Positions 10,666 to 22,506 of a DNA stretch of 64,000 nt are shown in pieces. A program made the translations under genes and the position numbers. The stretch comes from Parachlorella kessleri (Eukaryota > Chlorophyta > Trebouxiophyceae > Chlorellales > Chlorellaceae): positions 1 to 64,000 of the forward strand of contig BBXU01000961.1 of the NCBI GenBank assembly GCA_001598975.1. Direction: 5' to 3'. The notes beneath the pieces were generated by a model. That model searched no databases, was not told where the DNA came from, and worked only from the letters and a program-made list of their open reading frames with translations. How positions within the stretch are numbered: position 1 is the first letter of the stretch; each line of letters starts with the position of its first letter.

Positions 10666-12666
10666 CTCCCTGGCACCGCTCAGTGGGGACAGGCCCACCG
10701 TCCAGGTTGCGCTGTGCTGTGCATTTGGAGTGTATTGTGGTAAGGGCTTCTTTGGCACATAACTGCAGCCGCGTGGAACAGCCCCACTCGCAGGATACTA
10801 CTGGGTGAGATGCAGCACCTGTCGCTGGAGGGTTGTACATATCCCAGGACTGTTTGTCATTGGCTCCAAAGGCTTGCTGGAGGTCTTGTTGGTGTACCTC
10901 TATGCTTTGTACTATGGCAGTATTTGAGGGTTTCCAAGCGTGCAGTACAACTCTTGTACTATATTATGTTTTCCAGGCTGCCCTCGGCTGCCTGCATGGC
11001 CACTTTCTACCTATCTAACCGTACCGCTCTATCTCGTTGCCCAGTGGGCAGACTTGAGTATTGGTCCATTAATTAAGCCCCCCTAGGGTGGGGCTTCTAC
11101 TCCTGCTGTACTTGTCAAGTACTTGCCAATGGCATTCGTTAGGTGCCCACGCCTCTTGTACGTTAGAACCTCTCTCGAGAGTTGTCATAGTCATAGACTT
11201 GCACTATGTATGCTGAAGGTCCTGCATGTACAGTACTTGTACGATCATTCAAACTTATGAAGTTTGCTGTCACACTTGGGCAGCCTCCCATCTTGCCGCT
11301 TGCTTTGCTGTACAGTAGACGCCGGTCATACTCTTGTCCATGTTCCTAGCTCGCTCGTAGCCCTTTGCTTTGTCCCCTGTTGCACACCTTTTGTACCTAT
11401 ACTGTAGCAGAGCTCTCTTGTAAACTTAGGCCTCCCCACACCCCCGCTACGTGGAAGATGACAAAGAAATTCCCAGCTGTCAGCTTCCAAGGCACGTTGC
11501 ACTAAATGCATCAAGGCGCCTGACTTGATGCTCGGAGCAGGTGTTCCCGCTATTCACCGTCGGGCACCACAAGTGACAGTGGGTCTTGATTGCCCAGGTG
11601 GTGCCCTCCAGATAGTGCATGCTGCCCATACCAGCCAACATATTACAAGTCATCCAACCAAATGCGCAGCATACCGGCAGCTCACCAATGAAATGAATAG
11701 CATTCCCTCGGGGCCCTTGCTGGGACCCCAATGGGCATGGAATACAAGTTTGGAGGGTATGGGTCACCTATCGTTCGCAACGTACCGTGCATGCCAGCAG
11801 AAACCGTTCAGCTAAGCTAGGGCAAAACCAGCGTACTAGCTACTAGGAGAAGGGAAGCCAGCTCTGCAGCACTCATCGCTACTTCTCTGCTGAAAGCCAG
11901 AGCCACCCTTCTCCCTCCCGTGTCACCCTTGCCTCTGCCCTAACAATAATTGAGACACAGTGAACGAACTTACCGCCAGCTACCTAGCACAAGCGAGTCA
12001 TCAGGCTAGAACCTAGCTTGCAAGTGTGCATAATTGAGCTGCTGATCTGCAAAGCGCCAACTGTCAACATCAATGACCACTCCGGGGGGAAAAGAGAAGG
12101 ACGCAGGTACAACACTGCACCAGTCCCACCCTGGCAAGCTTGTGGCCGAGACCAAGTGGTGCACGCTGCCATTGGCAATGCACCGAATCAAGGATAAATG
12201 AGTAAACGAAGACGGGACAAAGAAGTAGCGAAGCACGGGGCTGCCTTGTGTGTCCCACCACCATGCAGCTGGCCTGACCAGCAGCAGGCAACGGTGGGCT
12301 TAGCCAAGCACCAAACACAATTGAAAGCAGCGACAATACACGTTTGACAGTACTGGACAAAGCGACATGCAGGCCTGAACAACATGTTAGCATGGCCACG
12401 CGCCCACCCCTTGCTGACGGACAGCTGCATGCCTTTGCGGGCCAAGAGAGGAGAGATCGGCTTCCTCAGGCAAAGCCGCACCAGGCAGGTTGCAGTCGCC
12501 AGGTCATCACTTATCAACACCTCCTGCTGCCATGCAGCCGCGCCACATCTTGTCTCAAGGCTGCTTGGTAGTGTACACTGTCTGGGAGAGTCACACCAGC
12601 CCGGGAGGGCGCCCACCGCTGCTGCCGGTGCCGGTGCTAGGGGCGGGTTTACTGCTGCGCAACCAG
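10666..12666. other. Intergenic region between convergent genes (3' UTRs)
   Basis: Two kilobases between the stop codons of the RINGv gene (+) and the GT47 gene (-). No coding exon is supported. It contains AT-richer stretches with short GTACAGTAC-like palindromes around 11230, and one TGTAA on the plus strand. Confidence 0.5.
11419..11423 (+). terminator. TGTAA, candidate polyadenylation signal
   Basis: TGTAA is the usual polyadenylation signal in green algae. This copy is about 750 bases after the RINGv B stop codon. Any 5-mer can occur by chance, so it is only a candidate. Confidence 0.3.
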
Positions 12667-15600
12667 CTACCGCTGCGTGGCGACAGAGTCCTGCTCCGCA
12701 GCCGCGCGCCGCGCTCTCACGGTGGCCGCCCTCCGGCACATCTCCCCCACAAGGATCTCCCCCAGCGCCGACCGCGCGCCGCCGCCCTCCGCCCCCTCCG
12801 CTGCCGGCAACGGCGGGTAGTACAACTTGGGCGCCTGCGCCCGCAGCGCCTGCTGCTTCCGGCGGACGACCTCCGCCGGCAGGGACCGCAAGTAGGGCAG
12901 CACCGCGTCCAGGGAAGGCAGGGACACCATGGCGCCGTTTATGGGCGCGTCCAGCTTCCAGGCCTTGGACACCTGCACTCACCAGACTGGCTAGTGAGGC
13001 GGGCAGCACGGGCAGGACCTGGACTGGCTTTTTCCCTCTTGCAAGCACCCAGCAAGCCCGAGGCCACGCCTGGGCCATGGGCATGGTACCCTGCTGGCCT
13101 GCCCCTGAAGCCTGGCATGAGGCGGCACAGCAAGACAACCATGCTCAGGTTTCTCGCGCAGTGTGGTCCAAGGGTGGGCACCTTCTGTCAGCCTAGGAAA
13201 CGCTTGCGGTGTGACGCCCCAGCCGGGGCGCCTCAGCTTGGTCTTAGGCTGCCGCAACGCTGCCAAGCAACCCCACAGGCAGCCCCTCACCATGTGGTTG
13301 TGCTCCCAGTGCATGGAGCTGCGGTTGATCCACAGGCCGGTGTCCTCAATGTCCAAGAACAGCGCCATGCTGGCATAGTCCACGTGGCGTGCCAGCGGCA
13401 AGGTGTGGAAGGGTGGGCCGATGAACACCTGCACAGCCGTGGCCCATGCGGAGTGAAGCCAACCCAGCCCGGCACAGGAGCCAAGCCATGAGAAGCCAGG
13501 ACGCAGCTGCCAGCACAACTGCCAATCTGCTGCCAATACGTGGACCAGACCTTCCATCACATGTGCACAAGTCAAGCTTCACAGATACACCGGCGCCCCC
13601 CGCCTGCACCATGTTGGGGGATCTGCCCGAGCCCAAGCCTTGCTCGCACGCATGGCATTCCCGCAGGCACCGTGCACAGCTCCCCCACACTTGGGCCGCT
13701 CACCGGTATGCAGCCAGAGAGCACCGCCTCACTAAGGCGGCGTGACGACTGCACGTTGGAGGCCACCACCGGGCAGAACACGCTGCGCCGCATCTTGGCC
13801 AGCAGCTGCGCGTGCGGCTCACGGTTGGTGCAGATGTCGCATGAGCACACCGCCTGCACACAGCAGGTCGTACCCCATGTCCCAGTAAGTTGGAGCACCT
13901 AGCCGTAGCACAGTACCGTCCGTGGGCCTGGGAAGCAAGTCCTGCGTATGCTACCGCACGCGCCCGGAGGCTGCCCATGTCACCCCCAGCTTCTGCGCAC
14001 CAGTGGTGGGCTTTGTCAGCCTTCAAATGCAGATTATTCACTTCGCACCCAGCAGGTGCAAAGCCACTTCAGCACACTCGCCTCCACACCCCGCCAACCC
14101 TCAGCTTGGCCAACTCCCAGCATAGGACCAGTAGAAAACTCCCTGCTCTCCTGCCGCCATGCCTCGTTTCGCCCCTCTTTCCCTCCGGGACGACCCTACC
14201 ATCCTGCCTACCTCCACGTCGGGCGCACCGCCCTGCTGCAGCCGCTCCACCAGCCAGTAGCGCAGCATCTTGCCCGCCGCAAACAGCTGCCGCACGGACG
14301 GGTCCGGGTTGCCGCAGCCGCCGCGGAAGAACAGCAGGAGGTCCCGCTGCGCGTCGGCCGCCGCAGCCGCTGCGGCCGCTGCCGCCACCGCCGCTGCAGC
14401 CGCGTCGGCTGTGCTGCCGCCGCCGCCCTCGCGCTGGCCACGGCGGCTGTTATACTGCGCCAGCGCCTCCGGCAGCCCGGGCGCCAGGTCCGTGGTGGCC
14501 ACATACGGCACGATCACCGCCTTGCCGCGCTCCGCGTTGTCGCGGGTCCACACGCAGAGCGAGGAGCGCTCCGGCACCAGGTGGAGCACCGAGGACAGGT
14601 CCTCGCACAGGCCCGCCTCCGAGTAGAGGCCGCGCAGGGAGGGCCCCGGCTGTACCAGCCCAAAGTCAGCGCCGCGGCTGTCCAGGAACCTGGATCGAGG
14701 CATATAAACCAAGGGAAAGCCGTCAGTCCGCCAAGGGCCGAGGTACAGGGCTGGAGGTAGCCGGCAGGCGAGATGGGGGCAGGCGGCTTGCCTGCCTTGA
14801 CCTCGTGGCCAGGGACCAAGTTGCACTTGTTTGCCAGCAACTCTTGGAAGTGGTGAGCACTAGAAAGCGGCAAAGCAGGACCAGTGCAAGCCCTCGTGCA
14901 CAGCAAGCGGCCCAGCTCCTGTGCATCACATGGGCGCCCTGGCCTGCACCACTCCCAAGCCAGGCCACCAGACCCGCGTACGGGCACGCCAACTACAAAG
15001 GCCCAATGCAATGACATGGTGCGCCCTCACCGCGGCATGTCCTGCATCAGCTCATAGCTGCGCTGGATGTAGCGCGTGGGGTCAGCCATCCCTTGGCTCC
15101 CCAGGGGATGGTGCCACGACAGCCACCACGTGTGGTAGCAGTGCATGTCCACATACACAAAGTCGGCCTGCGCAAGGTCGGCTGTCTCTGCGCCGCTGTC
15201 GCGAATGGCCTGCGGGGGGCCTAGTGCTAAGCAAGCTCAGATGGGTTGGGCATTGGACAAAGCTGAGGAGCAGACAGTGCAGACAGAGGCGACAACTGAG
15301 ATGCTATATAAGGGGAGGTTAGTGGGAGGCTAGTGCAGACCACACAAGCTGAACAAATCAGTTGAGACAGGGCAGTAAAAACTTCCTACCAGTGACTTCT
15401 TGCACCGTAACTGAGGAATATCAAATATGCTTGGCTTAGCTGCGAAACACTGACGCGGCAGCCAGCTTCAGGGCCAGATGCCCTACCTGGGTTATCCAAT
15501 AGCCTGCCGCATACTGGCTGTCCTGGTGCCGCAGCGTCTCGGCCCCATCTATGCCCTTGCCAGGGCTGGCAAAAGGCCAGATGAACGGCGAGTCCACATC

Positions 15601-17541
15601 ACAGGTGGGGGCGCCCATCAGGGGCCCAAACTCCTGGGCAGCGTCCAGAACATAGATCTTGCAGCTGCCTGCAACACGTGTCCCAGCAGCAGAGCATGCT
15701 CCTCGAATCACAGATATGACCTCCGCCGCAGCCAGCACTTCAGTACGACCAGGCCTGCCATCTTGACACTCCCCACCTCCCACGGTACAGCAAGGCCTGT
15801 GAGGTGTTGTGATATATGACATACACACGAGACTCGCGCCAACAATGGCCACGCGCGTTCCCCCAGCCTTGGCATACCTGCGCCAGCATCGGACCCGCTG
15901 GCAGTGCTGTCCAACTGGGCTGGCAGCGCGGCGCCTAGCACCTGCGCCTTGGGCCCCAGCCCCTCCTGGTGCACAAGCCGCGCGGTGGTGCTGTGCGCCT
16001 GCGGCACTAGCTTCCGCCGCGGCTCGCCAAGCTCAGTCCACCACTCGTCCTCCAGCGGTCCCGCCGGCTGCACCTCGTCTGAGGCTCCAGTCGCGGCAGC
16101 ACCACCTGCTGCCGCTCCTGCTGCTGCTGCCGCCACCTCCGCAGCTGCCGCAGCGGCGGTGGCTTGCTGCTGCGCCAGAGCTTCCGCAGCGTTGGAAGCA
16201 CCAGAAGCGCTCGCTTGCTGCTCAGCCGCCAAAGCTGTAGCAGCCAGCGCTGCTGTGTCCTGCTGCTGTTGTTGTTGTTGCTGTTGCTGCGCCGCTACCT
16301 CATGCACCGCTTCCTGCTGCTGCAGCTCGGTCGCCGTGGCGAGGATGGCTTGCTCTGCCGCCGTCGCAGCAGCCTGCTGCGCCGCAAGCTGCTCAGCCGA
16401 TGTAACTTCTGCAACAGCATCCTGCTGCTGCTCCACTGCCCCGCCAGCAGTCACAGATTGGTCCTGCGCTGCTGCTGCTGCTGCTACTGCTGTGTCCCCT
16501 GCCTGCTGCACGGCTTCACCTGCATCCGTAGACGATTGCTGCTCTATGGCTGCTCTGCCTACTGGCCGTTCGCTAACTATGCCTACCTGCTCCTGCTCAG
16601 CTGCTGCGTCACGATTGTGTTGCTCTGTTGCTTGCCGCTGCGGATCCTGCCCGGCCGCCAAGCCAAGCCCGCCGGCCTGGCCCTGCTCATCTAGTTGCGC
16701 TCCGTTGCTAATCCCTTGCTGTTGTTGTGTTTCTTCTTGTTGTTGCCGCTGCTGCTGCTGCTGCTGCTGCTGTTCCTGCAGCTCCTGCTGTTGTTGCTGC
16801 TGCACCTCCATTCCGCGCTCTATTTCTCGCACACCTGCTTCAGGCAGCTGCAAGGCACCGCCAGGATGGAGGATCCCCTCATTCCTGGTGCCGGCATCCA
16901 GTGCCGCATGCTGGCCGCCTCGTCCCTGAGTGTCAGCCGGCTGGTGTTGCGCCAGCCCTCCAGCTTCTGCTGCTGCGTCGCCTACCGTGTGCTTGAGTAG
17001 GTCACCTACTCGAGGCTGCTGCCCTGCCGCTGTATGGGAGGTAAACTCCTCAAACCCCGCGGCCACCGTCTGCCCGCGGCGGTCGCCGATGGTCAGCAGC
17101 GCCTTGCGGTAGTACGTCTCTGTGTGGGTCGCTGACCGCATGGTGACCTCTTGCAGGACAACGATGCCTGCAGCCACAACAGTGTCAGCAGCGGCTTCAG
17201 CTCGATTCCGGGGCAGGCGGGGCAGGGCAAAAAAGCTGCACAGGGGCGGCCTTGGCTCCCACACGCTCCCGGCACAGCCGGTGTAACGGCAGGGCACAGC
17301 TGGCTACTCGCAGTCCAGCAAGCAAGCAAACTGTCCTCTGGCTCAGTCGGTGCGACCCGCGCCTACCTGCCAGCAAGGTGACTAGCACAAGAAGGAAGGG
17401 GGGGCTGCAGAGCCTCAGCGATCTGTAGCGCCACCGGCTCTTGCGTTCCCTCCCGGCAGACTCGGGTCGCTGCACCATCTGCGGCACCATCATAAGGCTG
17501 CGCAAATGACGCGGCCCTGCGCTCCCATGCGAGTGCAGCAC
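12667..17541 (-). CDS. Exostosin-like glycosyltransferase (GT47), Gln/Ala-rich stem, copy A
   Basis: Minus-strand exons: 17541-17367, 17167-15878, 15668-15487, 15209-15031, 14689-14212, 13853-13704, 13428-13291, 12972-12667. All phases agree and give 965 residues. It is a type II membrane protein. A basic N-terminus (RERKSRWRYRSLR) is followed by one membrane helix at about residues 47-64 (PPFLLVLVTLLAGIVVL), split by the first intron. A very Gln/Ala-rich stem follows, to about residue 488. The exostosin domain then shows CKIYVLDAA, AQADFVYVDMHCYHTWW, VIVPYVATTDL, DLLLFFRGGC, VCSCDICTNREPH, FCPVVASNVQSSRRLSEAVL and SGCIPVFIGPPFHTLPL. These are GT47 landmarks; the GCIPVxxGPPFxxLP segment belongs to the nucleotide-sugar site. 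GT47 enzymes in algae and plants build wall and glycoprotein glycans in the Golgi. The sugar donor cannot be told from sequence. It is paralogous to the gene at 31.2 kb and head to head with bS6m, 402 bp apart. Confidence 0.9.
16259..16800 (-). repeat. Poly-Gln / CAG-type low-complexity coding tract
   Basis: On the minus strand this part of exon 2 of the GT47 copy A gene is dominated by CAG/CAA codons, with the longest runs near 16259-16290 and 16735-16800, mixed with GCA/GCG alanine codons. It encodes the presumed flexible stem between the membrane anchor and the catalytic domain. Such tracts change length easily. Confidence 0.8.
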
Positions 17542-17943
17542 AAGGCACTGATCTAGATTCTTGGGTACTATAGAAGCAAAACAACCAATAGCCTCCCTTA
17601 CCTAAACTGCCCGAGCCGTCGAGTGCACCTAACACATCGCAGGGAAGCCCCGGTTTTAACTACCCACGCTTACAGAACCTTGGACTCTGCGCTTGATACA
17701 ATTGACAATGAATGAAGGATACTTTGCGTATGTCCCGTGCCCTGGCGCATTCGATGTGTACCTACCTTATTCAGCCTTGTTCCCCCTCTAGCATTCCAAC
17801 AATTCTAGCGGGTTTAGGGTTGCCTAGCCGCTTTTCACCCGCTTCTGCACCCTGACCAGCATTGTATGCATTGTGGCTAGCTAGTCTTTGTCCAAGTGGG
17901 AGGAAGTGGCCGGACTTTCAGTGACACTTGCAGCATCTGCGTT
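17542..17943. promoter_or_regulatory. Divergent promoter region, GT47 copy A / bS6m
   Basis: 402 bp between start codons of opposite-strand genes. It must hold both promoters, unless a 5' UTR intron lies outside. I see no clear TATA box; a weak TACTATAGAA is present near 17565-17575. Confidence 0.4.
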
Positions 17944-18561
17944 ATGCAGCCATGCCTGTATGAGCTGTTTGCCTTGGCCAAGCCCCGCTTAGCCAAAGCG
18001 CAGCTGGGGGAGATCATGAAGGCTGCCAGCAGGGCGGTGCTGGACCACGGCGGCGTCATCACTGACTTGAAGTCTTTCGGTGACCAACCTCTGGCCTATG
18101 ATATCCGTAAGCCTGGAGCCAAGTATGGCGAGGTGAGGGGCTTGGGGTTTTGTGTTGCATTGGCCTATGTTTGTTGTTGCAATAATGTTGCCCAACTGCA
18201 TGCCACACTGGACGATGTGCTCGTTGCCGGGCTGTCCAAGAGAGGTTTGCGCTAGTTGAGCGTTAGCACCGTACACTTCGTTCTACAGAGCCAAAGCGAG
18301 TACAGCAAGGCCCTTAGAGCATTGCACCGCGGTGGACTGCAGGCCGGCATGTGGCAGCTCACTTTTGCTGCCAATGCTAAGGTGCTTGCTGACATCGACC
18401 ACACCCTCAGAGTTGATGAGCGCATGCTGCGGTGGATCGTGTTGAAGAGGCGACCTTTCGAGCCGCTCCCCAACCCTTACCGGGTTGCCCGGGCGGCGGA
18501 GCAAGTGCAAGCGCCGCTTGAAGCGCAGCAGCAGCAGTTCCAACAACAGCAACAGCACTGA
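17944..18561 (+). CDS. MRPS6: Small ribosomal subunit protein bS6, mitochondrial type
   Basis: Two exons, 17944-18132 and 18343-18561, joined in phase 0, giving 135 residues. The start MQPCLYELFALAKPRLAK and the core GGVITDLKSFGDQPLAYDIR followed by KPGAKYGE match mitochondrial bS6m, whose equivalents are YEL, GxxxxDLxxxGxRxLPYxI and H/Y-G. Exon 2 gives MWQLTFAANAKVLADIDHTL and then RVDERMLRWIVLKR, the third and fourth strands and final helix. A Gln-rich tail (QQQQFQQQQQH) is an extension. bS6 binds 16S/12S rRNA with bS18 on the platform of the small subunit. There is no obvious cleavable presequence, as is usual for bS6m; a plastid form would normally be longer at the N-terminus. An in-frame GTG at 17896 is not needed. 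Confidence 0.88.
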
Positions 18562-20171
18562 TGACCATAGGTGCGCCGTGGGCTTTAAAAAAATTTATGC
18601 TTGTGAATGGGTCTGTATCCGCTGATTCTGCCTTGGCACTGGCTGCACTACACCTGCTGGACGGCGTGTGACGATCCATATCGTTATCCCTGGCTGACTG
18701 CGCCAAGGCCGGTGCACCCATGGAGAATGAAATTAGCTCTATCTGACGCCACAGATGTCATTTCATGTATGCATTTTTGGCAAGCCCGCACAATGGCTGC
18801 CATATGCCCCTGCACATCCATGCCCCTGCTGCTGTGACGATGACATCATCCAATCAAACTCAACAGGACTGAGAAATACAGTGCTGATCTTATTTCTCCG
18901 CTGTCCCGAGCAGCATCTTTTGCATTAGCATATGCAAACTGTTGGAAAATGCTTGCTTGCGCCCCTTCTCATAGGCTGCATAGGTGTTTCCAGAAGGATG
19001 TTTTTAAGGAGTTGAACAACGACCACTAATTCCATGCCTTTGTCATGGTGCTGCAGGTTCGCATGACCTGACTTCTGACCTGTATGGCTTTCCGACAAAG
19101 GCTAGGTAGGTTGGGCCTCCGTCCTCTTGTCTGGCGCATCCATGGGACTGGGTTGGCCATAAACGCATGCGCCAGTGATGAAGCTTCCAAACAGGGCTTT
19201 CTCAGTAAACATTCGCAGTGCCCGCTCTAGAGCTTTCGCCTAGCCGGGCTTGAGAGCTGATGCGGCTCCATCCTTCCTTGGATGTCTGATGGCGCAACCT
19301 TTGCAGTGCACGTGACCCTATGCACCACTGACTGCGAAGCCCACAGCATGCATGTCGTTTGCATGGGCAGCGCGCTTGAGGGGGGTATGCGGGGATGATG
19401 ATATCAACGCATCTTTAGTCGGATTCCTGTTGAGGGCTCTGTCTCCATGAAAACACGCGTCCTATGCAGACCCGCTAACTTCTCAGCCCCCCTCTGTTCA
19501 ATCAGCATTGCAGCCTCACGCAATTCATTGCTGAATGATGGTTGCCCCTTCTTCTGAGGTGCAGGTAGAATGTAACAGTTTTGACGCCTTTACATTAGGC
19601 AGCATGTTGCAGTGGCGTCCTTCCTACAGGGATTGACGAGGGAGTTATTGCAAATGAACCCATAAGTCAGCGGGTCAGCAACAACCTGTGCAGTGTACTC
19701 CATATTTCGTATTTTGAACTTGACCAGTTGTATGATATCGCTGTTGGCGACTGTTGTAAAGGTGCCTGGGAAGGCATGTCTGCTTTCATTGTGTGTCATG
19801 TGTCTGGTGAATTGTGTGTCATGTGTTCGTTGAATAGCTGTGACTAGTTCACTCAGGTGAAGACGCGTCATGTTGTGTCATTACTGCTAAATTAGCTTGT
19901 GTAACCCGTTTGCCTCTGCTAGCATCGTTTCCTCGCCCCAGGCGGGCCGGGGTCTTGTAGCCAAATCTACTAGACGTTGCTGCCTACCCTACGGCAATGC
20001 TTGGTAACTGTCCGCTGGCTGGTCCACATATGCAGCACGAGCTACGATCCCAGTTCGGAACTCCCACCTAAACCTCCACCGCTTCCCTCCTGGAGGCCCT
20101 ACCCAGTCGTATGATGCCAACACCAGCCGGCTAGCAGCGCAGCCAACAGAAATGTCACCTCGGCCCAGCAG
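18562..20171. other. Intergenic region between convergent genes
   Basis: 1.6 kb between the bS6m stop (+) and the MGST3-like stop (-). No coding frame with a recognisable motif. It contains T-rich and TGTGTCATGTGT-type simple stretches near 19790-19830 and candidate polyadenylation 5-mers on both strands (TGTAA at 19571; reverse TTACA at 19590). Confidence 0.5.
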
Positions 20172-20898
20172 CTACAGACTGAGCGCTAGCCTTGTGCCCG
20201 TCCAGAGCGTGCTGAAGGTGAGGGCCAGGAAGACGATGCCTGCAGCTGCGGAACCGGGCACCCTCTTGTCGGGGTCCCCTGTGCTGTAGCCCAGCGCATA
20301 AATCACCCGACCTGCGCCAGGATATACAACTCCAGGGGTTTTATGCCGGAAGCGCAGTGCTAGATAGGCAATCCTGAGCATGGGAATGTGCCACCACCAC
20401 ACCTTACATGACGCCAGCGGGAGAAACAAATGCGCCACTGTGCGGAGCCTCCGGTTCATGTGGAGATACCTCGCCCCTGACAGCACCTTGTCCAGTGCCC
20501 CTCAACCCTGGCGCTCTCATGCTGCCGGCACACTGCTGGCTTGCCAACAGAGCTCGCCACACAGTTTTCCCTTGCAAGCACAGCTTCGTCATTGCACCAC
20601 ATGCCATATGCCATTGCTGGGTTGAGAAGTTTGCCTGGGCACTGTGCATGGCGGCCAGTGCATAGCGAGTAGACTGCGAGAACACCAGCCTGCCAACCAG
20701 TTGCCAACTCACTCACCAAGGTTCCAAGCCATGCCAAGCGACGCTGCGTACATAGGGAACTGCAGCCCCAGCAGTGCCTCCAGCACTAGCACCTGAGGGA
20801 GGTACTCCAGCGTGTTTTGGTGGGCGCGCTGGGTGCAGTTGAACTTGAGTGCAGCCTCCCCCTGGCCCTCAGCGTACATAGCAGGGGACTTGATACCG
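20172..20898 (-). CDS. MGST3: Microsomal glutathione S-transferase 3-like (MAPEG family), 5' exon(s) missing
   Basis: Two minus-strand exons are certain: 20898-20717 and 20311-20172 (stop 20174-20172), joined in phase 1. Together they encode about 106 residues of a MAPEG protein. The hallmark FNCTQRAHQNTLEYLPQVLV is followed by GLQFPMYAASLGMAWNLGRV and IYALGYSTGDPDKRVPG, then a last hydrophobic helix (AGIVFLALTFSTLW). These match MGST3 (FNCVQRAHQN, GYxTGDPxKR). The protein should be a four-helix membrane protein of the ER or outer mitochondrial membrane, with glutathione transferase/peroxidase activity. The usual first membrane helix and basic segment (KARKKYxVxYP) are absent; the exon enters with GIKSPAMYAEGQ in a phase needing two more bases. 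The missing exon should lie within 20.9-22.0 kb, but no candidate with a good helix was found. Confidence 0.85.
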
Positions 20899-22506
20899 CT
20901 GCAGCCAGGCAAACAATCTCGTTTGGGCCTCACCAATGCCTGGATCTAGCTGCCATACTTGGGTTTTGCCCACCAGCTTGCAACACTAGATGTGTTGCAC
21001 CCCCAGATGTGCTTACATTGTGCGTCGGGCGACCGACACGCGCACTGCCAACCACTGGACCATCAACGCGGAAGCTGCCTCTGAGGCCAAGACATATCTG
21101 CAGTGTACAGAAAAAAAAACAGTGGCTGGGTGTGATGAAGCTATCCCAGAGCACAGCCTCCAGGGACCAAACTTTATATGACGCCGTCACAGCTACTTGC
21201 CCATACTGGTCTGGTGCTGCCAAAGAACGAATGATCAGTTTATGAGAACGAGTGTTGAAGCGTCTCCGGTGTAACCTACGAGCAAGGGGGCCGCAAAGTT
21301 TTGGTGACGTAGGACTGCAGGTCCCCAGCATATTGTACCTATGATTTATAAAGTCGAGAGTAGGTATAAGTGTTCAAATGGGTGGAACTCTTTGCTTGGG
21401 TTCCACTTCCTCATCTTGCGCTCTGCTGCAGCATGCTGTGGATTGCCTGAGGCTTGAATGGAATGAGGACAGCCAGCTGGCTCCTGAGGTAGCTGCAGGT
21501 TGCCAGGACAGGCGCCATGCCAGGCCACCTATCAGCATGCACTGAGCCACAGTAAGCTTTCGAACGCCGAATACAGGTAAACCCTCGCGAGCATGCTTTA
21601 GCAGCCGTCAAGGCGTGGCCAAGACAGGTGATATCCCGTGGATGTCCTGCAACCACAAGTTGCACGCCAAAGAAGCAACATGCGTATCTGTCTTGTCGGT
21701 TTTGGTGGTATTTGACACGGTATCACCTCTGGCATTCCCTACCTCAACATGTGGCGCAACCCCTCTTGGCCTTGGTGCTGCTGATCATTAACTGCTAACC
21801 TTGCACCAGCGACACCGTTGTCCTGTTAAGTGAATCGTAACCCAAGGGGAAGGAAACAGGAAGCTAGTCAAGAAGCCGCGCTTGCACAATCTTGCCAGCG
21901 CCCCGTGTGCTTTGCGAGAGGCTGCTGCGTCCTGGCATGCCGAAAGTCCATCCGTTACTGATACAGCTAGTATTGGCTACAATACTCTTGCGTTTCACAG
22001 TCCAAGGCAGCTGTACTCACAGCCAGAACATCCCTAGATTGCTGGGTGGTTGACTGCAAGAAGGCCGCGATTGACTCTTGTCGAAGCCCCTGCCCCTCTC
22101 AACGCCAAAACCTCAGCCTGATCAGCTGCTATCCGACACTTGGGCGTCGGCCGCTGAGGTGTTTGTTCTCCGGCAGGCTAGATGCTGCGATAGCTGCAGC
22201 ACCTACACCAACCGACCCTTCCTGCCCCTGCCTCGCTCTAGGCTCACCGCTAGCCAGAGCAAGGACTGTGAAGGGAAGCTGTCGAATCCTAGGCAGGTAC
22301 GACAACACGGGCCCACTGTGCATGACTACAGCCAGAGGTGCTGCCTCAAGGGGCCTCGTAGGTTGCACACTAGGCAGCGCAGGCAACAGCATGGCAGATG
22401 GGGCCCCTTGCATATGCAGGTGGTTTCTCCATGCGCCTGCAGATGGGCTTGATACCTCGCCTGGTGCTCAATGCAACATACTCAAGATTCTGACTGTCTT
22501 GCAGGC
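20899..22506. other. Divergent intergenic region; probably holds the missing MGST3 exon and both promoters
   Basis: 1.6 kb between the MGST3-like gene (-) and the Pro-rich lyase-like gene (+). A weak candidate for the MGST3 first exon is the minus-strand stretch near 21415-21430, which encodes RKMRKW, but no hydrophobic helix precedes it. The acceptor TTGCAG ending at 22504, just before the next ATG, suggests a 5' UTR intron for the + gene. Confidence 0.45.

Noticed and set aside
13890..15014. 374-residue plus-strand open frame, Pro/Arg/Ala-rich
   Set aside because: Antisense to the GT47 copy A exons, which carry clear exostosin motifs; composition alone explains the open frame.
15904..16929. 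341-residue Cys/Ser/Ala-rich open frame on the plus strand
   Set aside because: Shadow of the CAG/GCA-rich stem of the GT47 copy A gene (CTG/TGC read the other way). No motif and no splice context.
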